From assembly GCF_964355755.1 (NCBI RefSeq), contig NC_092678.1, positions 7,226,922 through 7,290,921 on the forward strand: DNA of 64,000 bases, in the 5' to 3' direction. Position numbers and translations under genes: made by a program. This stretch comes from Antedon mediterranea (Eukaryota > Echinodermata > Crinoidea > Comatulida > Antedonidae). Every line of letters starts with the position of its first letter. Position 1 is the stretch's first letter. Below, one piece after another: positions 34,001 to 56,613 of the stretch. The notes under the pieces were generated by a model that saw only the letters and a program-made list of their open reading frames with translations, did no database searches and had not been told where the DNA came from.

Positions 34001-36635
34001 TGAATGAAATACGTTCAGAAAACTTTGTAATTCATTCTTCAGGGCCTAAAATTACAGTTAATAATTAGTTCTGTTCGGCCTTTATTGTAATAGGGCTGAA
34101 CTTAAATTTATTATTGTAAAGGCACAAGCGCAATTTCTGTGAGGTTTCTTGAAATTGTTAACTAAACTAAAATTATGACAGTTCTCTTTTTTACACTGTC
34201 AACAAAAACTAGATTTACCAAGAATCAGATGCTCTTATTATTGTCACCGGATTTACATCGATTATGGCTATACTGTAATAATCTTTATTTCTGCCTGTTT
34301 TAATTTGATCCAAACCATGACTGGGGTAATACTGTTCAGCGCATAGAGGTTTTACAACATTAGGCGCTATGTAAATCCACGATATTATTATTGTTCTTGT
34401 TCTTATTATATTTATTGATATTAATATTGTTATTATTATTGTTATTTCATTCGTACAGTTCGGGTGTTGTACATCTCATCATGACATTTTGACACTACTA
34501 TTATTACGGCTTATTATATTATTATTTGCTGTGTTTCAGGTAATCGGTACTTACTTGTATTTACGGAGTACCTTACCAAATGGGTGGAAGCTGATGCAAT
34601 TCCAGATAAATCTGCTAAAACAGTGCTGAGATCTTTTATTGATTTTGTCTGCAGACATGGAACACCTTCTATATTGATTACAGACCAGGGTAGAGAGTTT
34701 TGTAATGAGCTGAATGACAGCTTCTGTAAGCTGATTGGGGTAGACCACAGAGTTGCCTCACCATACCATCCTCAAACAGGCGGGCAAACGGAGCGCTTTA
34801 ACAGAACACTTTGCACAATGCTTATGACGTTGACCAACGCAGACCAAAATGACTGGGATATACAACTCCCATACGTGTTGTTTGCCTACAGAACATCCGA
34901 GCACAAGTCTACGAAATGTGACCCATTCTCATTAGTTTACGGTAGAAAGGCTGTGTTGCCTGTAGAATTACGTATTCCCATCGTTTCGTCTAATAAAGAT
35001 GACATATCCGGAACTGTTCCTTTAAAAATAAGAGTGGACGCTTTTTTGAAACTCAAAGATTCAAGGAGAAAGGCATCAGAAAATATCAAAAAAGCACAGA
35101 AAAAGCAAAAACATTATCATGATGCTGGTGTTAAAAGCAACACGTACTATGCAGGAGATCAAGTGCTCTTGCAGAATTCCAGAAATTTGTCAAGAAAGGG
35201 AGGCAAACTTAATGCTCGATGGACTGGTCCATATATTATAGAAAAAGTCCTCACTCACAATACATATCGACTAAAAGGAAGAAGGGCTATTGTTAACGGA
35301 AACAAGATCAGACATTACAAGTCCGATAAAACAACCTCTTTGAACTGTCCATCATCAAGCACTAAACAGAAATGTAATACCAATGATAAGCATCTCCCTC
35401 CAAAGAAACGAAAGCGAACGCCAGACATCCCACCTGAAGTAACGCACCATGATAACATACCTACATCCAAGAATGGTGATATCACACCGGATGATCACAT
35501 TATTAACATACCTACATCCAAGAATGTTGATGATAACGATAACAGACCTACATCCAAGAATTATGATATCACACCGGATGATCACATTAACATACCTACA
35601 TCCAAGAACGATGATATCACACTGGATAATCACGATAACATACCTACATTAGACAATGATAATGTCGCACCGGATGATGACCATGACAACAGTAGGCCTG
35701 TATCTGATAGTGATGTGGTATACCTCAACACGAAAACTTCAAGAAAGTTATTCTTTCCTGTCGATGCCAATTGGCAGCTTGAAAAGGCAGCACCATTTGG
35801 TATCAATGTCAAAAATTTTCACAAAACTCACTTAAAATGTGAAATGGACAAGGCAGCCAGGCCTACTAAAGTTGTTAATATGAGAGGGGACGGCAACTGT
35901 CTTTTTAGGGCTTTGAGTTATATTCTCTTTGGTGTCCAGAACTACCATGTAGTTGTACGGGATTACATACTAAACTATATGTCCATGAACAAAAACCTAT
36001 TTGAAAAAATTGAATCCAGATCATTTGAACGATACGTGGAAGACACGAGAATGGGGGAATATGGGACATGGGGTTCGGACATCGAAATCATGGCATTTGC
36101 GACCATGTCAAATACGAATGTTTATGTTTACAGTAAATATGGAAGAAGGAAAGGGCTTCCACATTATGAATGGTTGAAATATGCACCAATAAGTAATCAG
36201 TTTGGTGATTTAGTATCTGAAAGAAACATCTACCTATCAAACTTATGTGCACACTTTGAGCCTGTCCTGGATGTAGACAAGAAAACTTATGACGCTGAAT
36301 TAAAATACACTCGTACACCATACGCACCAATCAAAAACCACCTTGCACGGAAATACTGGGATATTGTATCCGATGTGACCCTCAATGCTGCTCTGGTAGA
36401 TAATTACGAAGATGAAGCGGTAATGCGTTCCGAAGGCATTATGGACGTTATATACGTATCTGAATTCACGGACACACATTATGACATTGAAGCAGTCAAC
36501 CATCTAAAAGATGATATCGATCCAAATATATTCAATTTGCTTTGTGACATGGAACATTTCCCGGAAAGGATTCATCAGAGCAACAATGAAGTACCTGGAC
36601 AATTATATGTTGATTCATACAACGTCACTCTTTAA
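30811..36635 (+). CDS. Ginger1-type integrase-OTU protease (intact, 3 exons)
   Basis: Exons 30811-31058, 33707-33906 and 34540-36635 join in frame (847 codons + stop). Order: a Gypsy-type N-terminal region and H2C2 zinc finger (HKQAHGGHLG in exon 1, CDQC in exon 2), the DDE core with D139 (GMDIVGPL), D198 (ITDQGREF) and E234 (GGQTERF), exactly 35 residues between the last two, GPY motif at 379-381, a Lys/Thr-rich linker with repeated PTSKN units, and an OTU cysteine-protease domain with D600-G-N-C603 and H721 (AHFEP). DNA joining and deubiquitination are expected from the families. The frame is clean although the gene sits among decayed copies, so it is either a recent transposon or a domesticated gene. 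No TIRs like those at 21.2/25.7 kb were found around it. An upstream in-frame ATG at 30739 adds a hydrophobic stretch and is less likely. Confidence 0.88.
32186..32965. mobile_element. Single arm of foldback element in intron 1
   Basis: It shares the outer 'aaccacctgcagcttatgta', 'acgaaaattgcatcccagct', 'aatcatgtgcaaatgcatc' and the cgaccacctctcgtaag repeats with 28295-28799, but no inverted partner follows. Confidence 0.75.
33707..33906 (+). CDS. Integrase-OTU exon 2
   Basis: 200 nt. The acceptor follows a 13-T tract (33688-33706). It encodes the zinc-finger cysteines (CDQC) and the first catalytic Asp, then donor GTAAGG. The H2C2 finger is thus split by a 2.65-kb intron. Confidence 0.88.
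34245..34400 (+). mobile_element. SINE family A 3' part in intron 2
   Basis: 'tttgatccaaaccatgactg', 'gcgctatgtaaatccacgat' and (att)n match the SINE body and tail; the tRNA head is missing. Confidence 0.6.
34540..36635 (+). CDS. Integrase-OTU exon 3
   Basis: 2,096 nt from the acceptor tttcag. It carries the rest of the DDE core, GPY/F, the repetitive linker (35449-35690) and the whole OTU domain; stop TAA at 36633-36635. Confidence 0.92.
35449..35690 (+). repeat. In-frame minisatellite in linker
   Basis: About five units of roughly 50 nt (ataacatacctacatccaag; gatatcacaccggatgatca) encode IPTSKN-DITPDDH-type repeats between the integrase and OTU domains. Unit lengths stay multiples of 3, which implies selection on the frame or recent expansion. 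Confidence 0.85.
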
Positions 36636-36739
36636 CTGTAGGCCTACCTATGACCGGTAATCTCAACATACACAGAAGCATTAAATGGTGAAAAGGGTAT
36701 TTGTTTACCTTATAGAGGTAAGTTTCGTTAATGCTTTGA

Positions 36740-37030
36740 TTTTTTACAGGTGCTTCCGTCAAGAGGAGATTGTCGGCTTTGTCTGAAACTCATCGACGAA
36801 GAAATACCAATTGCATTTGTCGGACCAGAAAGAAGAACATAGATTCACCACAGCGGCTAATTAAAGCGTCACCATCTTTCATTGAATCAACGGAAGACGA
36901 ATATCTGAGCATAAGTACGTCAAAGGCTCAAGGGGTCTAATGGCAGGTAACAACAGATCAAATACAGTGTGTCCAGTGTAAACATGCAATGATGTGTCAT
37001 GCGCCCTGCTTTGATCGCTACAAGGATTAA
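36740..37030 (+). pseudogene. Possible piggyBac C-terminal zinc-finger remnant
   Basis: After an acceptor-like tttttacag, a frame with one in-frame stop ends in CVQCKHAMMCHAPCFDRYKD, which resembles the Cys-rich C-terminus of piggyBac transposases (CxxC...C...PCF..Y). A CRLC motif appears in another frame about 200 nt upstream. It could instead be a decayed 3' exon of something else. No piggyBac catalytic core was seen nearby. Confidence 0.35.
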
Positions 37031-37685
37031 AAAATTAATTAAAAAGCAGATTGTATAAAAGAATAACGCGACTAAAGGTCCGGTAAGGTAAAAGTACGTG
37101 AATTAGATTGTAACTAGTGTTTATTTTTATTGTATTTTTATGTTTAAAAAACTTTTTCATATTTACAACTCATATGATTCTGTTTCATAATGTTATGCAA
37201 TTTTCTTCTATAATATGTTTTCTTTGGTCAAAGGGGCACATACAAACGTGCAACCTACCCTCGCTATGATCATCAACCTTGACGTGGTAGCGAGGCTTGC
37301 GTGCTTCCAATGTATTGGTAGCCAGACCAATGATGATCAATAACAAAGTAAAATAAATACAAACACACTTACTGAAACAAGTTTTAATAGCAATAAATAA
37401 ATAAATAAATAAATATTTTTCTGTAACTATTGTTCATTATTATTACACTATTATTATTTTATCCTGTTAATATAAGTAATGATCAATGATATATAATTTA
37501 TGTTTACAAAACTCGTTCATATTTACAACTCATTCTGACAAGATAACAACATTTAATATTTTTGTAATTCACAATTCATACATTTATTTGTAATGTATTC
37601 ATGAATTTGCTTTTCCTTCATCCAATCTACATAGTAGATATATGAAACTATTGTTCTAACCACGTGACTATGTAGCATAGAACAT

Positions 37686-37912
37686 TAATTCTAAACCGCC
37701 CGGTAATATACTGAAATTTAATTAATTAATTTGAAACGATAAAGATGAGGAAATCTGTGAGAATGAGTTAAAGTCGCCCCAACCGAGACTCGAACTCGGA
37801 CCGCCTGCTTGATATGCAGATGTCCTAACCGTTAGACCACTGGGGCTTTCACGGTTCGAACTCGATTGGATAGCGACTCTTTAACATTCTCGGCGTGGTA
37901 CGGCGGAACAGC
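37686..37912 (-). mobile_element. tRNA-headed SINE-like repeat, copy 1
   Basis: On the minus strand: 'gttccgccgtaccacgccg' leader, a 71-nt tRNA-like cloverleaf, and a body ending 'ccgggcggtttagaat'. The same order is repeated in the next copy. A headless copy lies at 25200-25310. Confidence 0.75.
37776..37846 (-). tRNA. tRNA-like cloverleaf, anticodon AUC (Asp codon), probably SINE head
   Basis: All four stems pair: acceptor GCCCCAG/TTGGGGC, D-arm GTC-TAACGGTTAG-GAC, anticodon stem TCTGC/GCAGG with loop ATATCAA, T-arm CCGAG-TTCGAGT-CTCGG. The anticodon in standard position is AUC, unusual for tRNA-Asp (normally GUC). Being embedded in a repeat argues for a tRNA-derived element rather than a working gene. 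Confidence 0.5.
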
Positions 37913-37944
37913 ACTAGTCCTCAGTTGTAAACACAACAGGCATA

Positions 37945-38180
37945 GAAATAAATTCCAAACCGCCCGGTGATACACTGAAAATGATTTAATTAATTTTTGA
38001 AACGATAAAGATGAGGAAATCTGAGAGAATGAGAAAAAGTCGCCCCAACCGAGGCTCGAACTCGGACCGTCGGCTTGATATGCAGTTGCCCTAACCATTA
38101 GACCACTGGGGCTTTCATGGTATTGTTCTTTAACTCGACCGGATAACGACCCTTTAACATTCTCGGCGTGGTACGGTTGG
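37945..38180 (-). mobile_element. tRNA-headed SINE-like repeat, copy 2
   Basis: Direct tandem copy of 37686-37912, about 260 bp apart. Both copies are flanked by 'ctttaacattctcggcgtgg', so the duplicated unit includes more than the tRNA head. Confidence 0.75.
38042..38112 (-). pseudogene. tRNA-like segment, degenerate anticodon stem
   Basis: It matches the 37776-37846 cloverleaf in acceptor, D and T arms, but the anticodon stem (CTGC / GCCG) no longer pairs fully. Confidence 0.5.
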
Positions 38181-38186
38181 AACACA

Positions 38187-38223
<37 letters not shown>

Positions 38224-38332
38224 CAGTAACAAGTGTACATTATTGTAAATATAACAAATACATATATATTATATATATATATATATATGTATATGTATTT
38301 GTTATATTTACAATAATGTACACTTGTTACTG
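38224..38332. repeat. Perfect ~45-bp-arm palindrome with TA core
   Basis: cagtaacaagtgtacattat ... at 38224 is repeated in reverse complement ending at 38332, around (ta)n. A further (ta)n tract is at 38190-38219. Confidence 0.9.
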
Positions 38333-38334
38333 AA

Positions 38335-39060
38335 CTATGGAGAATTTTTTTTTTCCGAAATAAAAGAAGAATGAATGAATGAATTTATTTTCAATCTTTC
38401 TACATAACAACAAATATATAGTATAACAGGGGAGTAGCGGAAAAGCAAAAGTAAAGTAAATTTGAACCAGCCAAACATGTATGAAACATTATCCAGTAAG
38501 CACATTTTATAAGAAGCTTTTGTTTATTAAAATGGGTTTCTCTGAAATTCCAGAAGTTTATTAAACATTGAAAATAACACAATCGCCTTTAAACAAAATG
38601 CTGTTCAAAAAAAGAATCGGTTGAAGCAAGCGTTCTTATAACATCCGATAAAATGAAGGTTCAATAAAGTAGCCCTATTAACAAATGTATGAGGTCTCAG
38701 GCCTATCCCATATTAATTATTTTTATAGATACATTAATTTTAAGATTCCAGATACCGAATTGTTGTTTTTTTACATAACAAGTCATTTTTTCTTTGAATA
38801 TAAATTCTGATTTAAGGACAAAATACTAAAATAAATACTTACACCAAAGGTGCATAAAAACGTGTTGATGTGGCGCTATATCGATGTCATTATCTTTGCA
38901 TTCACCCTAGACGCACATAGTGTGACACCCCTACCATATTCTCGATGTGACGATCAATGTACCAATTAACATAATACTTCAGTAAAACTGATTATGTTTT
39001 TTCAAGAGATCAGCTATATCGTGTTGATTATAAAAAGGTGCAACTTTTAATTGATTGGGG
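38335..39060. other. No gene recognised
   Basis: AT-rich sequence starting with a (gaat)n tract (38371-38385). No coding frame with recognisable content. Confidence 0.4.
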
Positions 39061-39069
39061 ATTAAACAA

Positions 39070-42000
39070 GTAAACTATTTATTCTTCTTGTCTTTACTCG
39101 TACAAAATAATATAACGGTCGCTAATTGGAAGTGTTTAAACTAAAGTGATCTATAATTGGAAGAGGACCCGTACAATTACTTGTTTTTTATCACATGATT
39201 ATAAACTATTTATTCTTCTTGTCTTAACTAGTATTTATTCTTCTTGTCTTTATTCATACAAAATAATATAACGGTCGCTAAATGGAAGTGTCTTAAAGTA
39301 AAGTGACCTTTAATTGGAAAAGGACCAGTACAATTACTTATTTTTTATCACATGATTAAAATCTATTTATTCTTCTTGTCTGTACTCATACAAAATAATA
39401 TAACGGTCGCTAATTGGAAGTGTCTTAAAGTAAAGTGATCTTTAATTGGAAGAGGACCAGTACAATTACTTGTTTTTTATCACATGATTAAAATCTATTT
39501 ATTCTTCTTGTCTGTACTCATACAAAATAATATAACGGTCGCTAAATGGAAGTGTCTTAAAGTAAAGTGATCTTTCATTGGAAGAGGACCAGTACAATTA
39601 CTTGTTTTTTATCACATGATTAAAATCTATTTATTCTTCTAATTGTCTGTACTCATACAAAATAATATAACGGTCGCTAATTGGAGGTGTCTTACAGTAA
39701 AGTGACCTTTAATTGGAAGAGGACCAGTACAATTACTTATTTTATATCACATGATTATAAACTATTTATGCTTCTTGTTTTTATTCATAAAAAATAATAT
39801 AACGGTCGCTAATTGGAAGTGTTTTAAAGTAAAGTGATCTTTCATTGGAAGAGGACCAGTACAATTACTTGTTTTTTATCACATGAATAAAATCTATTTA
39901 TTCTTCTTGTCTGTACTCATACAAAATAATATAACGGTCGCTAAATGGAAGTGTCTTACAGTAAAGTGACCTTTAATTGGAAGAGGACCAGTACAATTAC
40001 TTATTTTTTATCACATGATTAAAATCTATTTATTCTTCTTGTCTGTACTCATACAAAATAATATAACGGTCGCTAAATGGAAGTGTCTTAAAGTAAAGTG
40101 ATCTTTCATTGGAAGAGGACCAGTACAATTACTTGTTTTTTATCACATGATTAAAATCTATTTATTTTTCTAATTGTCTGTACTCATACAAAATAATATA
40201 ACGGTCGCTAATTGGAGGTGTCTTACAGTAAAGTGACCTTTAATTGGAAGAGGACCAGTACAATTACTTATTTTATATCACATGATTATAAACTATTTAT
40301 GCTTCTTGTTTTTATTCATAAAAAATAATATAACGGTCGCTAATTGGAAGTGTCTTAAAGTAAAGTGATCTTTCATTGGAAGAGGACCAGTACAATTACT
40401 TGTTTTTTATCACATGATTAAAATCTATTTATTCTTCTTGTCTGTACTCATACAAAATAATATAACGGTCGCTAATTGGAAGTGTCTTACAGTAAAGTGA
40501 CCTTTAATTGGAAGAGTACCCGTACAATTACTTATTTTATATCACATGATTATAAACTATTTATTATTCTTGTCTTTATTCATACAAAATAATATAACGG
40601 TCGCTAAATGGAAGTTTCTTGAAGTAAAGTGACCTTTAATTGGAAGAGGACCAGTACAATTACTTATTTTTTATCACCTGATTAAAATCTATTTATTATT
40701 CTTGTCTGTACTCATACAAAATAATATAACGGTCGCTAATTGGAAGTGTCTTAAAGTAAAGTGATCTTTAATTGGAAGAGGACCAGTACAATTACTTGTT
40801 TTTTTATCACATGATTAAAATCTATTTATTCTTATTGTCTGTACTCATACAAAATAATATAACGGTCGCTAAATGGAAGTGTCTTAAAGTAAAGTGATCT
40901 TTCATTGGAAGAGGACCAGTACAATTACTTGTTTTTTATTACATGATTAAAATCTATTTATTCTTCTAATTGTCTGTACTCATACAAAATAATATAACGG
41001 TCGCTAATTGGAAGTGTCTTAAAGTAAAGTGATCTTTAATTGGAAGAAGACCAGTACAATTACTTATTTTATATCACATGATTATAAACTATTTATGCTT
41101 CATGTTTTTATTCATAAAAAATAATATAACGGTCGCTAATTGGAAGTGTCTTAAAGTAAAGTGATCTTTCATTGGAAGAGGACCAGTACAATTACTTGTT
41201 TTTTATCACATGATTAAAATCTATTTATTCTTCTTGTCTGTACTCATACAAAATAATATAACGGTCGCTAATTGGAAGTGTCTTACAGTAAAGTGACCTT
41301 TAATTGGAAGAGGACCAGTACAATTACTTGTTTTTTATCACATGATTAAAATCTATTTATTCTTCTTGTCTGTACTCATACAAAACAATATAACGGTCGC
41401 TAATTGGAAGTGTCTTAAAGTAAAGTGATCTTTAATTGAAAGAGGACCAGTACAATTACTTGTTTTTTTGTCATATGATTAAAATCTATTTATTATTCTT
41501 GCCTTTATTCATACAAAATAATATAACGGTCGCTAATTGGAAGTGTTTAAATTAAAGTGATCTTTAATTGGAAGAGGACCAGTACAATTACTTGTTTTTT
41601 ATCACATGATTAAAATCTATTTATTCTTCTTGTTTCTATTCATACAAAACAATAATAACGGTCGCTAATTGGAAGTGTTTAAATTTAAGTGATCTTTAAT
41701 TGGAAGAGGACCAGTACAATTACTTGTTTTTTATCACATGATTATAAACTATTTATTATTCTTGTCTTTACTCATACAAAATAATAAAACGGTCGCTAAT
41801 TGGAAGTGTTTAATTTTAAGTGATCTTTAATTGGAAGAGGACCAGTACAATTACTTGTTTTTTGTCACATGATTAAAAACTATTATTACTCTTGTCTTTA
41901 CTCATACAAAACAATAAAAATGGTCGCTAATTGGAAGTGTCTAAACTAAAGTGTTCTTTAATTGGAAGAGGACCAGTATAATTACTTGTTTTTATTACAT

Positions 42001-42110
42001 GATTATTATTATATTGTTATTTATTCTTCTTGTCTTTATTCATACCAAATAATATAATGGTCGCTAATTGGAGGTGTTTTAAGCCAAGTTATCTTTGAAA
42101 AATAAAAACT
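39070..42110. repeat. 134-bp satellite array, ~23 units
   Basis: Each unit contains 'aatataacggtcgctaattgg', 'aagtaaagtgatcttt', 'ggaagaggaccagtacaatt' and 'tatcacatgattaaaatct'. Marker variants (attcttctaattgtct; atgcttcttgtttttattca) recur at about 39635/40165/40965 and 39768/40300/41093, spacings near 4 and 6 units, showing block duplication. Units near 41.6-42.1 kb are the most diverged. It ends about 480 bp before the p38 start codon. Confidence 0.93.
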
Positions 42111-42294
42111 AGTTTGGCATTATTAACAAATAGTGGTCGTTAAAAAAAGACAAGTGCATGCGCAATCACGATCAAAACCTGAATCTCAAATCTCAACCAC
42201 GGACGGTATTCAATCCAAGGGTCAGACATTATTAAACGCGCCGGACAGCATTAAATTGTTGGAAAACGCCCGCGAACCCGTTGAAACATGCAAT

Positions 42295-42378
42295 TGGACA
42301 CTATCCAATGCTGAAAAGTGTCCACCCGGACACTTTTGAATGATGGACACATTTCAATCTTACACCGGACAAGAAGGT
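42295..42378. repeat. Inverted copy of element at 27085-27158, p38 5' flank
   Basis: The reverse complement reads 'ccggtgtaagattgaaat', '...gtgtccgggtgg', 'acttttcagcattggata', aligning with 27085-27158. It lies 210-300 bp upstream of the p38 ATG; transcript limits are unknown. Confidence 0.55.
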
Positions 42379-42589
42379 GCTATAGCACTCTTATCTCCAA
42401 TAATGTACCCGGCCACCGTACACGCTTATAAAAAAATACTTCCGGGTTATATTTTTTTACGGAAGCAGGGATATTCCCCGGTTATCAACAACTGTGTCAA
42501 GATTGAAAAATATTACGTAGAGAAAAAGACATTTTTCAATCGTGTTTTACCACAATAATTGTTATTGGTTTGATTCAAATTATACAGGT

Positions 42590-53722
<11,133 letters not shown>

Positions 53723-54600
53723 GATCTAGGAGAGTAATTAGATGAGGTCCCCATTTACACTCATGTTACTTTGAAGCAAGCACAAGTAAAAAAAAATGAA
53801 CTGCCATATAATGTATTGTCTATACACTGTAACAATTATTGCACATATAGGTAGTTACTAAAAAATGATTTTAGAAAAACAGAAAGGTAAAATAGTTTTA
53901 AAGATATACAATGAAAATTAATGTAAGTAATGCCACATGTGTACTGTTGTATGAAAACTAAAATTGTGATGGGTTTTTTCAAGCTGAGATTTGACACAAT
54001 ACCTATCATTTGTTAAAAAGCAATTTTAAATATTTGTACCTCTTTCACATTGCCTACCAAAACTCTGAAGTTTACACGTACCCAATACAAACACCAATGT
54101 TGATGCGCAATTGTGTGTATACTTTGAAGGTTTGCTAGTAAATAATACTCTCTTAAAACTAAAATTTTGAATTTCTTTCCCTTGATTAAAATTTGTTAGG
54201 CCAGCTCAATAAGAATAATAAGTTCAACCAATTATGTCTATATTTAAATTCTTATACTGTATATAGCCAAATACTATGATACTGCGTGAATGTGACTTAC
54301 TATATTTAACATCAATCGCAGGATACTGTCACACATGTGATGAATATTTGTATTGTATTATCCTATTTGACTAGATACGACAAAATCGGTTGATCATGGC
54401 CAATATTGTATTATGGTAATTTGGGTCATATTGGCCCCACCCAGTGAGTATTAATGCACGTATCTTAAACATGCTGTAGTAAATACATTTGTAATAATTT
54501 CAAAATTCTTTTTTTTTTTACTTTTATTATTTTCCTTTTCAGCTAATGTTACTAAAATAAGTCCCCAAATCTGTTATGCAATAAACTTGCCTCCTAAACA
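53723..54600 (+). other. p38 3' UTR and flank
   Basis: AT-rich noncoding sequence after the stop. The best polyadenylation signal is AATAAA at 54580-54585; an ATTAAA occurs near 54720. The transcript end cannot be fixed from sequence. Confidence 0.45.
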
Positions 54601-55217
54601 TATAAAATAAATAAATGGTAATTCACAATTTAACTTTAAAACGAGTAAAATTGAAAATTATGAGGCCTAAAAAATGGTTGTGCGCCAATAAGTTACATTA
54701 GCTACTATATTTCTTATGAAATTAAAGATATATTGTTCCGCTGAAAAAAAGTTATAAAAAAACTGTTTTGTTCAATATTCCATTTTAATGTCACATAATA
54801 GTGACCAAAATTGCATTAACAAAATTATAATTCAAAGCAAAAAATATATATTATATATATATATATATTGTTTGTTTTGTTCTATGAATGTGAATAACTT
54901 GCAAAATGAATTATACTTCATGTTTTTGGAGGACAATATAGATATTTTTTTTAGATGTTTTATTTTTATTTTTGAGAAATACAGTGGCAGACCAAAAACT
55001 TTTTAGGCCTGATCATAAATTAATTTGCCGTACTTAGAAACTATTATCTATCACTGTATATATTGTATATAAATATTAGGGCTAAAATGGTCTACCTATT
55101 TGGTTGCATATGCTACAGACTTAAATCTATATTGTACTAATAGTGTATCAAATTAACAATAGTAAAGTTAAAATATTTAATATTACTTTGGATCAGTGAA
55201 TACAGTATATATATAGT

Positions 55218-55475
55218 TAGGGATATCCTATTTAGGGACCACTCCTAGTTTGGGATACCCTATTTAGGGACCACTCCTAGTTTGGGATACCCTATTTAGG
55301 GACCACTCCTATTTTGGGACACCCTATTTAGGGACCACTCCTAGTTTGGGATACCCTATTTAGGGACCACTCCTAGTTTGGGATACCCTATTTAGGGACC
55401 ACTCCTAGTTTGGGATATCCTATTTATGGACCACTTCTAGTTTGGAATACCCTATTTAGGGACCACTCCTTTTCA
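55218..55475. repeat. ~32-bp minisatellite, 8 units
   Basis: The unit gggataccctatttagggac + cactcctagttt is repeated with few changes. Confidence 0.92.
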
Positions 55476-55544
55476 TTGGGCCATGACCCAGACCCTAAAG
55501 GAGAAACACTTTCCCATTAAATGAAATTACTATGTCCAACACCT

Positions 55545-55675
55545 ATTCAGAGGACACACCTATTCAGAGGACACACCTATTCAGAGGACACACCTATTCA
55601 GAGGACACACCTATTCAGAGGACACACCTATTCAGAGGACACACCTATTCAGAGGACACACCTATTAAGGGGATA
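55545..55675. repeat. 17-bp minisatellite, ~8 units
   Basis: The unit cacctattcagaggaca is nearly perfect and is followed by 'cacctattaaggggatactt'. The PIQRTHLFRGHTYSED ORF is a product of the array, not a gene. Confidence 0.93.
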
Positions 55676-56165
55676 CTTGAATTTCAAAGGTGTCCGCTCA
55701 GTTATTAATCTCCCATCATAGTAACTTTGAATAACATCCTGCTAATGGTAAATAATTCTTGAAAATTAAGTATACAATAGACAAACAGCAGCAATGTAAA
55801 CCAATAAAAAATAAAGTAGTAGTCATTCGCAACTCTTTTAAATCTGCAACTGTTAAGTTGATATTTAGAAGTTATTGCAGGTGCGGCTATGGTATGGACC
55901 TTTCGCCGTCATCAGGCACAATACTGTGGAATGTTTATAGTCACTAAACATGATACTGTCAAGAATCGACTGCAGCATTTCACAATACACCAAGGACAGT
56001 TTATATAAATATCATAAAACTTATACAGTATTATATTTGATGAATTTACACCAGCTGTTTATTTAGTGTGTACAGTACCCAAGCGTGATGTAATCCAGGC
56101 TGCAAATGTGCCATTTATGTTTCGTCGGTCGAAGCCTGGGCTTATAAACAAAACTTGGTCGTCGG

Positions 56166-56299
56166 TGTTATATCTTATGTGTCTTTATTGCATCTTTCAT
56201 TGTGTGTACATACAGATTACCAACCATGTGGTTATATCGTCGATCTACCTTAACCCATAATGCCTTGCTTTCCCTTAGTCTCCCAATCCAGACACTACA
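56166..56299 (-). repeat. 3' LTR of Gypsy element
   Basis: 134 bp, TGTTATATC ... GACACTACA on the plus strand. Same as the other LTR base for base on reading. Confidence 0.95.
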
Positions 56300-56613
56300 T
56301 CTTCCCCCTTCTTTAGCTAAACTCACAACCCAATTAACTCCATACAATATGATATTCATTTTTTTTTTTTTAACTTTAACAATAACAAAACAATTTAACT
56401 TTAAACTTTAAATCAAATATCATCATACATGCATATTATAAATGTTTCCTTGATCACATATCATTTCTTATTATTTCCAAGATTCCTATAATATCAATGA
56501 ACAACTTAGCATATAATAGCACTTAAAACTTTCAACATCTTAACGAAATCTCAACTTCTGGTGAACTTTAAAAATTAACATAACTCATAAATATGACTTC
56601 TTAATTTTACACT

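Noticed and set aside
37832-38185. 117-codon minus-strand ORF with duplicated PYHAENVK
   Set aside because: It reads through the tandem tRNA-headed repeat, including the tRNA-like sequences.
39070-42110. CRISPR-like array
   Set aside because: Whole 134-bp units are repeated without unique spacers and the genome is animal.
42133-42558. Two ORFs (68 and 72 codons) just upstream of p38
   Set aside because: No motif, no splice support, and part overlaps a dispersed repeat.
55521-55721. 66-codon ORF of PIQRTHLFRGHTYSED repeats
   Set aside because: It is a 17-bp minisatellite translation with no start context or downstream exon.
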